Shown here: positions 9,533-19,067 of the stretch, piece after piece | How the letters are laid out: each line of letters opens with the position of its first letter | Numbering within the stretch: the first letter of the stretch is position 1 | Made by a program: the position numbers and the translations under genes | The notes under the pieces: generated by a model | Databases searched by the model: none | Told to the model about the DNA's origin: nothing | What the model saw: only the letters and a program-made list of their open reading frames with translations | Assembly: GCA_944384195.1 (NCBI GenBank) | Contig: CALWSK010000005.1 | Coordinates: forward strand, 1 to 64,000 | Direction of reading: 5' to 3' | Source of the DNA: an uncultured Clostridia bacterium | GTDB taxonomy: Bacteria > Bacillota > Clostridia > Lachnospirales > CAG-274 | Length of the DNA: 64,000 nucleotides

Positions 9533-10738
9533 CTATTGTATTTTTAGCATAACATATAACATTTGAGCAGCCTCTGCTCTTGTAGCATTATTTTTAGGAG
9601 CAAAGCTTCCATCTGGTCTACCATTTATTATACCAGCTTGTTGAACTCTAGATATAGAATCCTTAGCATAATTTGAAATATTATTTTCATCTTTAAAATC
9701 TATTTTTTGTTTTGTTTGATATAAATTAAATCCTTTATAATCACAAAATCTTTGTATCATAACAGCCATTTGCTCTCTTGATATTGGACTTTCTGGACTA
9801 AACTTTTCTTCAGAAATACCGCTAGATATACCGGTTTTTACTGCCCAATCTACAAAAGGATTATACCAAGCATTAGAAGCCACATCTTTAAAACTTTCTG
9901 TTTTATATTTATTTATATTTATATTATCCATCTTAGCTAAAAGAGTTATAAATTCTGCTCTTGTTATATTTTTATTAGGCTCAAAGCTTTCTTCATTCAT
10001 ACCACTTATAATGCCTCTATCTGCTAAAAATTTTATAGGCTCATTCGCCCAATGTTCCTTAGTATCAGAAAAGTTAGATTCTTTTACAACTGGATACATT
10101 TTATCTATATTTACATTACTATTGTTACTATTGTTTGTTGTTTGTGTTGTAGTTGTTTGCGTTGTTGTTTCTTTCTTTGTTGTTGTCTTAGTTGTTGTTT
10201 CTTTCTTTGTTGTTGTTTGTGTAGTTGTTTCTGTTGTTGTATTATTGTTAGAAGAACTAGAAGAACTACCACTATTATTATTTGAAGAACTGCTTGAATT
10301 TTCATTATTATTATTTATAGATAAATTTATATTAGTATGGGTTCCAGTCAAATTTTGTTGTAAATCTACAAGCTCTATTTCTGCTTTAGAATCTATATCC
10401 GGCTTAGAGCTAAATGTCAAAGTCCCTATATAGATAACATCTGAATAAGCAACACTATTTATATTGTCTATAATTATAGAAATTTTAGTCGCTCCATTTT
10501 CTACACTTTCCTTTTTATAGTTATAAGAATATATAGAATTAGGAGAAAAATTGATATTTGTATTTGCATTTTTATCTGTCAAAACAAGCTCAAGAGCGTG
10601 AATATTTTCTGGTATATTTTTAAGACTTATTTTTACAGTATTATTATTAATACTTATTTCTCCAGAAATATCATTTGCAAAAACATTGACAGTAAATAAT
10701 AATGTTATAACTAATATACTTATTATTTTCTTAATCAA
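9533..10738 (-). CDS. S-layer homology protein with cohesin-like domain
   Basis: A 401-residue secreted cell-wall protein. Residues 1-21 are a signal peptide (cleavage after VNVFA). Residues 22-150 form a beta-sandwich-like module resembling cohesins: IKNIP-like and GTLTF-like strands with a GTHTNINLSI end. Residues 150-215 are an Asn/Ser run then a Thr-rich linker with TTTKKE repeats. Residues 225-401 hold three SLH domains (TRAEFITLLAKM, SREQMAVMIQRF, TRAEAAQMLYVML), which bind pyruvylated secondary wall polymers. TTG 10738 is the start, with AAAAAGGAG upstream. It lies 67 bp downstream of the dockerin-bearing M60 peptidase on the same strand, so it may anchor that enzyme. The cohesin call is by pattern only; the SLH call is firm. 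Confidence 0.8.
   Translation of the reverse strand: MIKKIISILVITLLFTVNVFANDISGEISINNNTVKISLKNIPENIHALELVLTDKNANTNINFSPNSIYSYNYKKESVENGATKISIIIDNINSVAYSDVIYIGTLTFSSKPDIDSKAEIELVDLQQNLTGTHTNINLSINNNNENSSSSSNNNSGSSSSSSNNNTTTETTTQTTTKKETTTKTTTKKETTTQTTTTQTTNNSNNSNVNIDKMYPVVKESNFSDTKEHWANEPIKFLADRGIISGMNEESFEPNKNITRAEFITLLAKMDNININKYKTESFKDVASNAWYNPFVDWAVKTGISSGISEEKFSPESPISREQMAVMIQRFCDYKGFNLYQTKQKIDFKDENNISNYAKDSISRVQQAGIINGRPDGSFAPKNNATRAEAAQMLYVMLKIQ
10147..10240 (-). repeat. Thr-rich linker repeat (30-bp period)
   Basis: A 26-base block at 10161-10186 recurs exactly at 10191-10216, a 30-base period that encodes the TTTKKE-type linker of the SLH protein. It is flanked by further degenerate copies. 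It could vary in length by slippage. Confidence 0.8.
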
Positions 10739-10763
10739 AATTAAAACTCCTTTTTAAAACATC

Positions 10764-10790
10764 TACCTACCACCTAAAAGGCAGTAGGTA
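10764..10790 (-). promoter_or_regulatory. Intercistronic hairpin between M60 and SLH genes
   Basis: A 7-bp inverted repeat, TACCTAC (10764-10770) with GTAGGTA (10784-10790), and a 13-base loop. There is no long U tract after it, so it is more likely a processing or stabilising element than a full terminator, and may set unequal levels of the two proteins. Confidence 0.5.
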
Positions 10791-10805
10791 TACTATATTT
10801 AATGA

Positions 10806-13800
10806 TTATTTTATCTCTATTTGAGGTAAACTTTCTTCACTTGGCATAGTTATCCAAACTGTATCACTAGATTTACGTTGTTTATTACCCTGTGCATCTG
10901 TTATCCACATTTCCGCCATAATTTCTGTAGGTAATACACTTATATCTTCATAACCTACTCCTTGAAGCTCTGCTTCTGCTTGAATATCTGGTACAAAAAT
11001 GAATATACCATCTGAAGTAGAAGAAGTAATAGTTCCATCTTTATCTAAAGTATCAAACATAAGAGAATATCCAGAAATTTCACGTTCTACAATATTTTGA
11101 TTTTCTTCTAAAGAACTTGAAGTATCAAATTTACCTTTTACATATATATTGCTAAGAGCAGAATTTCCTCTATATTTACCAACAATAACTAATGTTCCTT
11201 TTTTAATTACTTCTTCTGGTGTTACTCCATAAAAACAATCTTCTTTAAGCCTTCCTATACCCATATTCAGAAATTCTATATTATCACCTTGATAAGAAAT
11301 AAATTCTACATTATATTTGCTAAGGTCTATACCTTCTAATTTTATAGAAGTTACATCATAAGCACAAATTTTATCTTCTTCAGATTGTGGTTTATTAAGA
11401 TATCCTATATAAACATTTTGTTTATCGCTAGCATTTTTACTAAAATTTCCTGACTTAGCTAATATATAACCATCTTCTTTTGTTTGTGGTGTGTTTGTAT
11501 CTGATACAATTTTAGCATATACTTTATAGTCTCCTGTAGGCATTTGAGTTTGTGCTTGTTTAGAAGTTACTTTTATACCTGTAACTATTGTAGGTTCTGT
11601 AAAAGTAGCTATATTTGTTTTCTCATCTAAAGTATATTTAGATTTATCTATTGTATTATCATAAGATATTCTAACTTGACCGGCACTTTGTTTAGTACTT
11701 AAATTTCCAAGAACATCAACCGGTATAATCTCATAAGTAAAGGCCATATTATTAGCAGAACCTATAGTATCTACATATTGATTTGTAGTAGTAAAACCTA
11801 TAGACTTTCCATTTCTTATTATTTCATAACCTTGTACATTTTTATTATCTCCAGGATTTATACTTATGATAACTTGTTTCTCATTTTTAGGATTTACACT
11901 AGCAGTAGCTGTAACTTTTATATTAGTATTTCCTTTATTACCATCTATTCTTTGTCTTCTAGATTCATCATTTAAGTAGTAAATAGCTCTTGTTTCATCT
12001 TGATATACATTCATCTTATCTTTAGCTTCGGCAGATAATCTAACTCCCCATCTTTCAAAGAAAGTAGATAAATCTTTTTGGGCTACCTTACTAGCTCCTA
12101 CTGCAAATTTATCCATACCAGATAAAGCTTTAAGCTCTTCATCTGTTCTATAAAGCTTATTAAGTGCATTATAGAAATTAAGAGGCGCATCTGCATTATC
12201 ATAAGCTAAATGAAGTTGCCAGTACATACAAAGCTGAACAAATACATCATTAGGAACACCCTCTCCACCAACAGATACTTTATCAAATGCTTTTTGATAT
12301 ACATTATTAAGCTCAAGTCTAGATTTTAATGTATTAGCTTTTCCATCATATGTTTGAGCCATTAAAGAGTATATATTATTTGTTATTTCTGCTTTACCAA
12401 ATGTGTCTAAAACGTGTCCTATCTCGTGAGCAATACCCCATCCAAAGAGTTCATTAGCTTCTGTAGGCTTGCTAACTTCTACAGTTTTTCCATTCATAAG
12501 AGGAGCTACAGAATCATATCCAATTCCTATATGGTTACCCGCTGCATACATAAATGCTCCACCAAACATTTTCATATAACGTATGTTATTTCTAGTTTCA
12601 AGACTTTCATCTATGCCACGTGTTTTATACATAATGTCCATAAGCTCTTCAAAAGCTAAAGAAGTTTGATATACTTTTTCTACTTTCTCTGTATCATTGC
12701 TAACGCCTTGTTCTATTCCTTCTAATATTTTATTAGCTGGAAGAGATAATAATACATTAGGTAAAGATATTTCACAAGCATTTAAGTTTTGATAAGTTAA
12801 ATTTCCTTGAAGAGTTGGTACGTGGGCTTTTAATTCTTTTATAAATTCGCTTATTCTTTTTTCTGCCTCTTCTTTATTGATCTTATCTAAATCGTGAAGT
12901 TCAAGATATGGTATTTTATGAGCTCCAACAACTTGTAATTTAATATCTTTAGCTTTAGCTCCAGAATAAGTTACGTATAAAGATCCACCTCTATCCGTAT
13001 TTACATTTCCAATTTTAGGAATAGTTATTATATTTCTACCATTTTTAAGTTTAATAGGATTTGAAGATAAAGTGTCTGCTTCCTCATAAAATTGAGTAGG
13101 AACTACATAAACTTCCTCCCCTTCTGGTATATCAGCATATATAACAACATTTTCTTTCCAACGTCCAACAACACCTAAAGGTTGCCAGTTATTTATAGCT
13201 ATACCTTTTTCTGCTTTATCTTTTTCTGGATTTATAGAATATATATTATCTTTTATAACTCCAAGAGCTTCATTATTATTATTTAATAATGATTTTGCTA
13301 TTTCAAGCTCTCTTACTAATATATCTTTATTTACAACAAAGTTATTTGTAGCATTTACTTCATCTAAAAGTTTATTTATATCTTCTTCTTTAACTTCAGA
13401 TTTAAGAGCTGTTCTTGATGAATTAGCAAAAAGCCCTTCTATTCTATCTGCTATATCATTATACTCATAAAAAGCTACTTCAGAAGCATTCATATTTGTA
13501 GGAGAACCATCCCACTGTATAGGTCTTATTTGTATTTTAACAACTTTTTCTTGTTTTGGAAAATCAAATACAAAATACTTATCATCTTCTCCTATAGTTG
13601 TTATACTTCTTCTTTCTGCAATTTTTCTTCCTTCTTTACTAAGGTCATCTCCCTCAAGCCATACATTTATATCATATGCTGTAAAGCTTCTTCTATAATC
13701 TTTATCAAGTCTTGGAACCCATATTAAATAATCCATAGTTTTAGGTTCTTTAAAAGTAAATGCAAATGAGTTTGGTTCCCAAAATTTTCTAGCAACCCAA

Positions 13801-15602
13801 TGTGTATTATAATTTCCATCTATAAGCCACTTAGGGTCAAAACCATTAGGGTATTCTTCTTCATTATAATTTAATTCATTTCCCATCTCTACTTTTACTA
13901 TATCAGAATTTGGAATTCTTTTATTATCTGGAAGAGTTGGAGGAACAATAACTTCTTTTTCTGGAGTAGCTTGAACTGGCTCTGAAAGAGAACTTTCCCC
14001 TACTTTATTTTGTGCACTTACATATAAAGTATATTCTGTGCCATTTGTTAAACCTTTAAGTTTATAGTTTGTAGAAGTTATATTAGATGCTACTTTTACT
14101 GGTTGTGAATCACTAGAAGTCTTTTTATATACATTATAGCTTTCAGCATTTTCAGATGCTTTCCAGCTAAGATTTATTTCTCCATCACCAGCGCTAGCTT
14201 TTACAAAATCCAGTTTAAAAGGAGCTTTTAGTGATTCTGGCATAGCTTTTATAGCAACACTTTTATCTCCTTCCCATTCTCCATTTGTAGCTGCTACAAC
14301 AAAATAATAAACTTTTAAATTTTCAAGACCAGATATAGTAATCTCTGTTGTATCTGTAGTTGTAGTTTGTGTTAAATTTTCTTTATCTGTTCCATAATAT
14401 ATTTTATATCCTGTAACATTAGGTATTCCTCTCCAAGATAGTCTTACTTCTCCATCACCTGCTTTTGCTACAACATTTTTAACTGTACTATCTTGAACAA
14501 CATCTTCACTAACAACATCTTTTAAGAATTTAACTTCATCTACTACTACAACTCCACCATCTTCTTTAGGAGTTACTTTAACTACAACTTTTTTAACTGC
14601 AACCCTTTTACCAAGTTCTACTTTAACAACAGTTTCATTACTTCTTGAAAACATAGCTGCTTTTGGGGAAGCTTTAGGTTCTAAATTTGGTTGTACTTTT
14701 TGTCCTTTATCATCTGTAATTTCTAAACTTATATCTTCTGGACCTGCACCCTCTGGTATTTTAACCTCTATACTAGACATTTCTTCTGGAGTATTAAATT
14801 CAAGAGGAATAACAACATCTTTTTCTCCCTCTTTAGGCTTAAATGTAACTGTTTTATTTTCATCAAAAATATCTTTTATAGAGCCTCCATTTTCTATAGG
14901 GCTAGCTTCTTTATTAATAGCATCTACATTTAAGTTTTCTGCTACTTTACTAGCTACGGCTTCGGTATCAAATACTTCTACATCTTTTAAAGTAGTTTCT
15001 TTATTAGAATTTACAATAGCTATATCAGCAGAAGTTATTTTGCCGTCTCCATTTAAGTCATATTCACTATTTTCTGTATCAAGATTATCTTGTAATAGCT
15101 TAATATCTCCATCATCTATTTTACCGCTGTTATCAACATCTCCAAGAGCCATATTAACAGCCGTGCTTATATTTACTCTTTTAGAATGAGTAGTAGCATC
15201 TAAATTTACAACTGTTTTAACATAGTTTTTACCTGTTAAGCTAAGTGTATATTGCCCAGCTTCAAGTCCTTCTATCTTAAATTTTATTTGTTCTACTTTC
15301 CCTTGTTCATTTTCTATAACTTGAGAAGTTACTGCATAATTATCTATATTTTGTGTTATAATTCCATTATTTAGAAAATCTTTTAAAGCTATTTCTATTT
15401 TTTTATCACTTTTATCTAGAGTAGCTTTTAAGTCTTTTTCTTTAAGCTTTTCTATTATTTCTGGATATCTAAATCCTATAGCAGTTTCTATGTAAATCTT
15501 ATCTTTTGCGCTACCTTGGCTTATTGTGTCTGCAAATGCTGGTAAAACAGATCCTAAAGCTAAGCTTGAAGATAGTGCTAATGTTAATATTTTTTTCTTC
15601 AT
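10806..15602 (-). CDS. Dockerin-bearing M60 (enhancin-like) mucin-type metallopeptidase
   Basis: A 1,598-residue secreted multidomain enzyme. Residues 1-24 are a signal peptide. Residues 150-205 are a type I dockerin with two calcium loops (DVDNSGKIDDGD and DLNGDGKITSAD). Two fibronectin III domains follow (about 377-463 and 464-560), then an F5/8-type discoidin module (about 570-725), then the M60 catalytic domain (about 804-1195) with zinc motif HEIGH at 1059-1063. A third FN3-like domain is at 1228-1317, and a beta-rich tail follows. M60 enzymes cleave O-glycosylated mucin-like proteins. The start at ATG 15602 is chosen over an upstream GTG because AAAGGGA precedes it and the signal peptide begins there. 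It is probably co-transcribed with the SLH/cohesin-like gene. Confidence 0.9.
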   Translation of the reverse strand: MKKKILTLALSSSLALGSVLPAFADTISQGSAKDKIYIETAIGFRYPEIIEKLKEKDLKATLDKSDKKIEIALKDFLNNGIITQNIDNYAVTSQVIENEQGKVEQIKFKIEGLEAGQYTLSLTGKNYVKTVVNLDATTHSKRVNISTAVNMALGDVDNSGKIDDGDIKLLQDNLDTENSEYDLNGDGKITSADIAIVNSNKETTLKDVEVFDTEAVASKVAENLNVDAINKEASPIENGGSIKDIFDENKTVTFKPKEGEKDVVIPLEFNTPEEMSSIEVKIPEGAGPEDISLEITDDKGQKVQPNLEPKASPKAAMFSRSNETVVKVELGKRVAVKKVVVKVTPKEDGGVVVVDEVKFLKDVVSEDVVQDSTVKNVVAKAGDGEVRLSWRGIPNVTGYKIYYGTDKENLTQTTTTDTTEITISGLENLKVYYFVVAATNGEWEGDKSVAIKAMPESLKAPFKLDFVKASAGDGEINLSWKASENAESYNVYKKTSSDSQPVKVASNITSTNYKLKGLTNGTEYTLYVSAQNKVGESSLSEPVQATPEKEVIVPPTLPDNKRIPNSDIVKVEMGNELNYNEEEYPNGFDPKWLIDGNYNTHWVARKFWEPNSFAFTFKEPKTMDYLIWVPRLDKDYRRSFTAYDINVWLEGDDLSKEGRKIAERRSITTIGEDDKYFVFDFPKQEKVVKIQIRPIQWDGSPTNMNASEVAFYEYNDIADRIEGLFANSSRTALKSEVKEEDINKLLDEVNATNNFVVNKDILVRELEIAKSLLNNNNEALGVIKDNIYSINPEKDKAEKGIAINNWQPLGVVGRWKENVVIYADIPEGEEVYVVPTQFYEEADTLSSNPIKLKNGRNIITIPKIGNVNTDRGGSLYVTYSGAKAKDIKLQVVGAHKIPYLELHDLDKINKEEAEKRISEFIKELKAHVPTLQGNLTYQNLNACEISLPNVLLSLPANKILEGIEQGVSNDTEKVEKVYQTSLAFEELMDIMYKTRGIDESLETRNNIRYMKMFGGAFMYAAGNHIGIGYDSVAPLMNGKTVEVSKPTEANELFGWGIAHEIGHVLDTFGKAEITNNIYSLMAQTYDGKANTLKSRLELNNVYQKAFDKVSVGGEGVPNDVFVQLCMYWQLHLAYDNADAPLNFYNALNKLYRTDEELKALSGMDKFAVGASKVAQKDLSTFFERWGVRLSAEAKDKMNVYQDETRAIYYLNDESRRQRIDGNKGNTNIKVTATASVNPKNEKQVIISINPGDNKNVQGYEIIRNGKSIGFTTTNQYVDTIGSANNMAFTYEIIPVDVLGNLSTKQSAGQVRISYDNTIDKSKYTLDEKTNIATFTEPTIVTGIKVTSKQAQTQMPTGDYKVYAKIVSDTNTPQTKEDGYILAKSGNFSKNASDKQNVYIGYLNKPQSEEDKICAYDVTSIKLEGIDLSKYNVEFISYQGDNIEFLNMGIGRLKEDCFYGVTPEEVIKKGTLVIVGKYRGNSALSNIYVKGKFDTSSSLEENQNIVEREISGYSLMFDTLDKDGTITSSTSDGIFIFVPDIQAEAELQGVGYEDISVLPTEIMAEMWITDAQGNKQRKSSDTVWITMPSEESLPQIEIK

Positions 15603-15810
15603 ATTTTCATTCCCTTTCAAATAATATACTTTCACAATTTCATTTTAACATATATTTATTTAAAAATCTATATAATTTACATTTTTTTTATTATTTTTAT
15701 AATAATTTTATAGAATTTTTATTCATCATAAGTATATAGCTTATCTATAAAGTCATATTAATTAGCTTATATGAATATAATATAACAAATTAATAAAGAG
15801 GTGAAATATT

Positions 15811-17454
15811 TTGCAAAATAATTATATTTTAAAAACTAATAATAATGAAATTTTAAACTTTTATTATGGTAAAGAAAAGGCTATATATTGTAAAAGATTT
15901 AACCAAAATAACTATTCCACTACAATAAAAATTATCCAAGACGTATCAGATTGCTTTAGTATATCTCTTGGCTATGATGATTATATATACATAGCTTGTC
16001 AACAAATAAATGGAAATGTACTGTTATTAAAAATGAATGATAATGATATAAATACAACAGTACTATTTAATAATGAAGAAAACTTACAAAATACTCTGTT
16101 CTATCCTATATTTTATAAAAACAATTTAAGTCTTATATTTAATTCTAGCTTTATGCCAAATCAAAATGGATATCTTTCTGTAAAATCATTATTAAATAAT
16201 GATTCTTGGGGTAATACTCAAAATATAGATTTACTTTATCCTTTTACAAATTCTATGTTTCAAGTACAAAAAGTAAATGATAATCATATTGTTCTTGCAT
16301 ATCAAAAAAAAGGTAAAGATATTCAAATTGGATATAAAGAAATTAAAGATGGTGTTATATCAGACTTTATCACAATACATAATACCGGTTATCAAATAGT
16401 AGATTATTCTTTTGTGTATTATAATGATGAAATTCACTATATCTATGTGCTTAAAAATCTTTTTTCAAGCCAAGTTATATATAAGAAAAAGGGAAGCAAT
16501 GGTTTTTCTGCTCCTATAGTATTATTTGAAGGACAAAAAATAAAAAGTTGTAATGTATCTGTATTAAATGGAGAGCTTTTCTGTAGCTTTATAATAGGAA
16601 ATATTTTATATTATTGCAAATCAGAAAATCTTGGTTTATCTTTCCAAAACTTAGCAAAATCCAGAAAAAATATAACTCAAGATGTAATTAAAGCAAAATA
16701 TATATCAAGCCAAAATACTCAAGGTATAAACGAAATTTATATAGATACTAAAAATGAATTATATATTTATCTTCTCCCAGAATTTGTTCAGGAATTTTTC
16801 TCTTATAATACTTCTCCACTAAGAGAACCTAATATTTATAATGCACCAAAGACTATTCAACAAACAGAACAAAATTTTATAACAAACTTAAATACACAGT
16901 TTGAACAACCTAAACAAATAGAACAACCTAAACATAACATTATAATAGAGCCTACACAAAACCATTCTATAATACCTACAGAACAAGATTTTATGTCTAA
17001 TTTTAATTTAGAAGAGTTTGCCGGATATACAAATAATTTTAAAACAACAAATAATTTTAAATTCCCAACGCAAAATATAGATAAAAATCTTAATGAACAA
17101 CTAGAAAGTCCTTCTGTTCTTAAAAATAAAATAAGTATGCTAAATGAGCAAATAGAAGAAAAAAATTCTCAAATATTAAAACTAAACTCTATAATACAAA
17201 CTAAAAATACAGAAAAAACAGATGTAGAAATATATCTTAGAAATAAATTAAAATCTAAGGAAGAAGAATTTAAAAATATAGAAAAAACTTTAGATAAACA
17301 AACTAAAGAAAATGAAGAGCTAAAACAAGCTATAAAGCTAATAGAAAAAGAAAATATAAACTTAAAAGAAAAATTAAATTTTGAAGAAAAAAATATTTCT
17401 ACCGAAAAACCAAAACAACAAAAAAAAGATAATAAAAAAAATATAGATGCTTAA
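15811..17454 (+). CDS. Propeller-like protein with C-terminal coiled coil
   Basis: A 547-residue protein I cannot assign. Residues 1-325 are beta-rich with repeated short strands (FYYGKEKAIYCKRF, YDDYIYIACQQ, YNDEIHYIYV), resembling a sialidase-type or YncE-type propeller. Residues 345-430 are a Gln/Asn/Pro-rich linker, and residues 430-547 form a long Lys/Glu-rich coiled coil. There is no signal peptide. The start is TTG 15811 behind GAGGTGAAATATT. The last 8 bases overlap cwlD, so the two are translationally coupled. Similar Clostridia genes beside cwlD suggest a sporulation or spore-envelope role, but this is inference. Confidence 0.6.
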   Translation: MQNNYILKTNNNEILNFYYGKEKAIYCKRFNQNNYSTTIKIIQDVSDCFSISLGYDDYIYIACQQINGNVLLLKMNDNDINTTVLFNNEENLQNTLFYPIFYKNNLSLIFNSSFMPNQNGYLSVKSLLNNDSWGNTQNIDLLYPFTNSMFQVQKVNDNHIVLAYQKKGKDIQIGYKEIKDGVISDFITIHNTGYQIVDYSFVYYNDEIHYIYVLKNLFSSQVIYKKKGSNGFSAPIVLFEGQKIKSCNVSVLNGELFCSFIIGNILYYCKSENLGLSFQNLAKSRKNITQDVIKAKYISSQNTQGINEIYIDTKNELYIYLLPEFVQEFFSYNTSPLREPNIYNAPKTIQQTEQNFITNLNTQFEQPKQIEQPKHNIIIEPTQNHSIIPTEQDFMSNFNLEEFAGYTNNFKTTNNFKFPTQNIDKNLNEQLESPSVLKNKISMLNEQIEEKNSQILKLNSIIQTKNTEKTDVEIYLRNKLKSKEEEFKNIEKTLDKQTKENEELKQAIKLIEKENINLKEKLNFEEKNISTEKPKQQKKDNKKNIDA

Positions 17455-18124
17455 AAAAATTAATAAATACACCCTATGCTTATATATATATCTAATAATA
17501 ATATGTATAGGACTTGTAAGAACTTATATTTCTCAAACGGTAGAAACATTTTCTATGCCAATTGATAAAAATATTATGATAGACGCTGGCCACGGAGATT
17601 GGGACCCTGGAAAAGTTGCCAAAGATGGCACTTTAGAAAAAGAGATAAACCTAAATATTTCAAAATACCTTCAAAATTATTTAGAACAAGCAGGAGGGTT
17701 TGTAATAACTACAAGAACAGATGATAATGTATTAGGAGATACTAAAAATAAAGACTTAAAAGCAAGAACAGAGCTATCAAATAATGAAGAAGTAGATTTA
17801 CTTGTTAGTATACATCAAAATTCTTTCCAAAATTCTAAAGTCAAAGGTGCTCAAGTTTTCTACTATGAAGATTCTGAAGATAGTAAAAGATTAGCTCTTT
17901 GCATACAAAATAGACTAAAAGAAGTAGATTCTAATAACAATCGTGTAGCTAAGTCTAATAATAATTACTATATGCTAAAGAAAACTAGCGTTCCTGCTGT
18001 TATAGTAGAATGTGGCTTTTTATCTAATAGCGAAGAAAATGAAAAACTAAAAGATAAAAAATATCAAAAAGATATAGCTTGGGCTATATACCTTGGAATA
18101 TTAGATTATTATAATAATAAATAA
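17447..18124 (+). CDS. cwlD: N-acetylmuramoyl-L-alanine amidase CwlD
   Basis: A 225-residue Amidase_3 enzyme. An N-terminal membrane segment or signal anchor spans residues 9-26. Zinc and catalytic residues are visible as H49 (DAGHGDWDPG), E64 (LEKEINLN), H123 (SIHQNS) and E188 (VECGFLSN). CwlD cleaves side peptides from muramic acid during cortex synthesis so that muramic-delta-lactam can form; spores lacking it germinate poorly. The size and single-domain layout match CwlD rather than vegetative amidases with wall-binding modules. It overlaps the preceding gene by 8 bases and is followed by a terminator. Confidence 0.85.
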   Translation: MLKKINKYTLCLYIYLIIICIGLVRTYISQTVETFSMPIDKNIMIDAGHGDWDPGKVAKDGTLEKEINLNISKYLQNYLEQAGGFVITTRTDDNVLGDTKNKDLKARTELSNNEEVDLLVSIHQNSFQNSKVKGAQVFYYEDSEDSKRLALCIQNRLKEVDSNNNRVAKSNNNYYMLKKTSVPAVIVECGFLSNSEENEKLKDKKYQKDIAWAIYLGILDYYNNK

Positions 18125-18149
18125 AACTGCAGATTAAATCTGCAGTTTT
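18123..18149. terminator. Bidirectional terminator
   Basis: A perfect 12-bp stem, AAAACTGCAGAT / ATCTGCAGTTTT, with a 3-base loop between the convergent cwlD and SDR genes. Confidence 0.9.
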
Positions 18150-18151
18150 AT

Positions 18152-18946
18152 TTATCTTGACATAAAATCGCCATATATAGGAGTTGGAAGTCCAAATCCG
18201 CCGGCTACTGTTATTAGCTCCCCAGTTATAAAGCTAGATTCATCACTAGCTAAAAATAAAGTAGCTTTAGCTATATCATCAGCAGTAGCAATTCTATTTA
18301 AAGGAACATTTTTAAGAAATGTATCTAAGAAATGTTGATTCATATTAGTTAATGCGCTGTCCGTACCTACAAGACCTGGTAAAACCGCATTAGAACGTAT
18401 ACCGGCTCTTGCATATTGTACTGCTATATTTTTAGTTAAAGAATTTATAGCAGCCTTAGAAGTTGTATAAGCAAGTCTAGATATATCTGGAGTAGACCCT
18501 CCTATAGAGGAAATATTTATTATACTTCCTTTTATATTATTTTCTAACATATGTTTAATAACAAATTTAGAGCTATAATAAACACTAGCAATATCAGTAT
18601 TTAAAATTTCAAAAAATGCATCACTATCTCCATCTACTAAAGTTAAATCTTTTTTTACATCTGTATGCCCAAAATTATTTACAAGTATATCTATTCTTCC
18701 TTCTTTTTCTATGACTTCTTTTACCATAGGTTCATATGTACTAGTATCAAAAGCATCATAGAATACTCCATTGAAATTTTTATTTTCATTATGTAATTTT
18801 TCTATTAATTCTTTATTTTTATCACTTGGTCTAACTGCCATATATACAGTAGCACCATTTTCCACAAATTGTTTAGATATTTCAAGCCCTATACCTCTAC
18901 TTGCCGCAGTAACTATAGCTACTTTATTAGATAATCTATTTGACAT
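18152..18946 (-). CDS. SDR oxidoreductase, 7-alpha-hydroxysteroid dehydrogenase-like
   Basis: A 264-residue classical short-chain dehydrogenase. The cofactor loop is TAASRGIG (residues 13-20), NNFG at 90-93, catalytic Ser146/147, Tyr160 and Lys164. Arg39 after strand 2 favours NADP(H). Against my memory of clostridial 7-alpha-HSDH (C. sardiniense/absonum), shared stretches include the NNxG-T-V loop region, STPDISRLAY, INSLTKNIAVQYAR, NAVLPGLVGT and VAGGFGLPTP. Those stretches reach well beyond the SDR fold. Such enzymes oxidise the 7-alpha-hydroxyl of cholate and chenodeoxycholate. A fatty-acid FabG or other SDR role is the alternative. It has its own consensus promoter and is monocistronic. 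Confidence 0.7.
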   Translation of the reverse strand: MSNRLSNKVAIVTAASRGIGLEISKQFVENGATVYMAVRPSDKNKELIEKLHNENKNFNGVFYDAFDTSTYEPMVKEVIEKEGRIDILVNNFGHTDVKKDLTLVDGDSDAFFEILNTDIASVYYSSKFVIKHMLENNIKGSIINISSIGGSTPDISRLAYTTSKAAINSLTKNIAVQYARAGIRSNAVLPGLVGTDSALTNMNQHFLDTFLKNVPLNRIATADDIAKATLFLASDESSFITGELITVAGGFGLPTPIYGDFMSR

Positions 18947-19003
18947 AATAATACCCCTTTCTCAATCAATTTTAACAATTTTTATTTTCTTTTAATAATA
19001 ATT

Positions 19004-19033
19004 ATTATATACTATTATCCTTTTATTTGTCAA
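19004..19033 (-). promoter_or_regulatory. Sigma-A promoter of the SDR gene
   Basis: On the minus strand TTGACA (19033-19028), an 18-base spacer and TATAAT (19009-19004). It lies directly after the cdaR terminator and about 57 bases before the SDR start. Confidence 0.7.
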
Positions 19034-19043
19034 TATATAAAAT

Positions 19044-19067
19044 GGTTGTAGAATAAATCTACAACCT
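19044..19067 (-). terminator. Terminator of cdaAR
   Basis: A 9-bp stem, GGTTGTAGA / TCTACAACC, with a 6-base loop. The right arm overlaps the TAG stop codon of cdaR at 19066-19068. The U tract on the minus transcript is modest. Confidence 0.7.

Noticed and set aside
10147..10240. Regular short repeats that might suggest CRISPR
   Set aside because: No spacers; the units encode the TTTKKE linker in frame.
10011..10433. A 140-codon plus-strand reading frame opposite the SLH gene
   Set aside because: It is the shadow of Thr/Ser-rich linker repeats, gives Val/Cys-rich nonsense and has no ribosome binding site.
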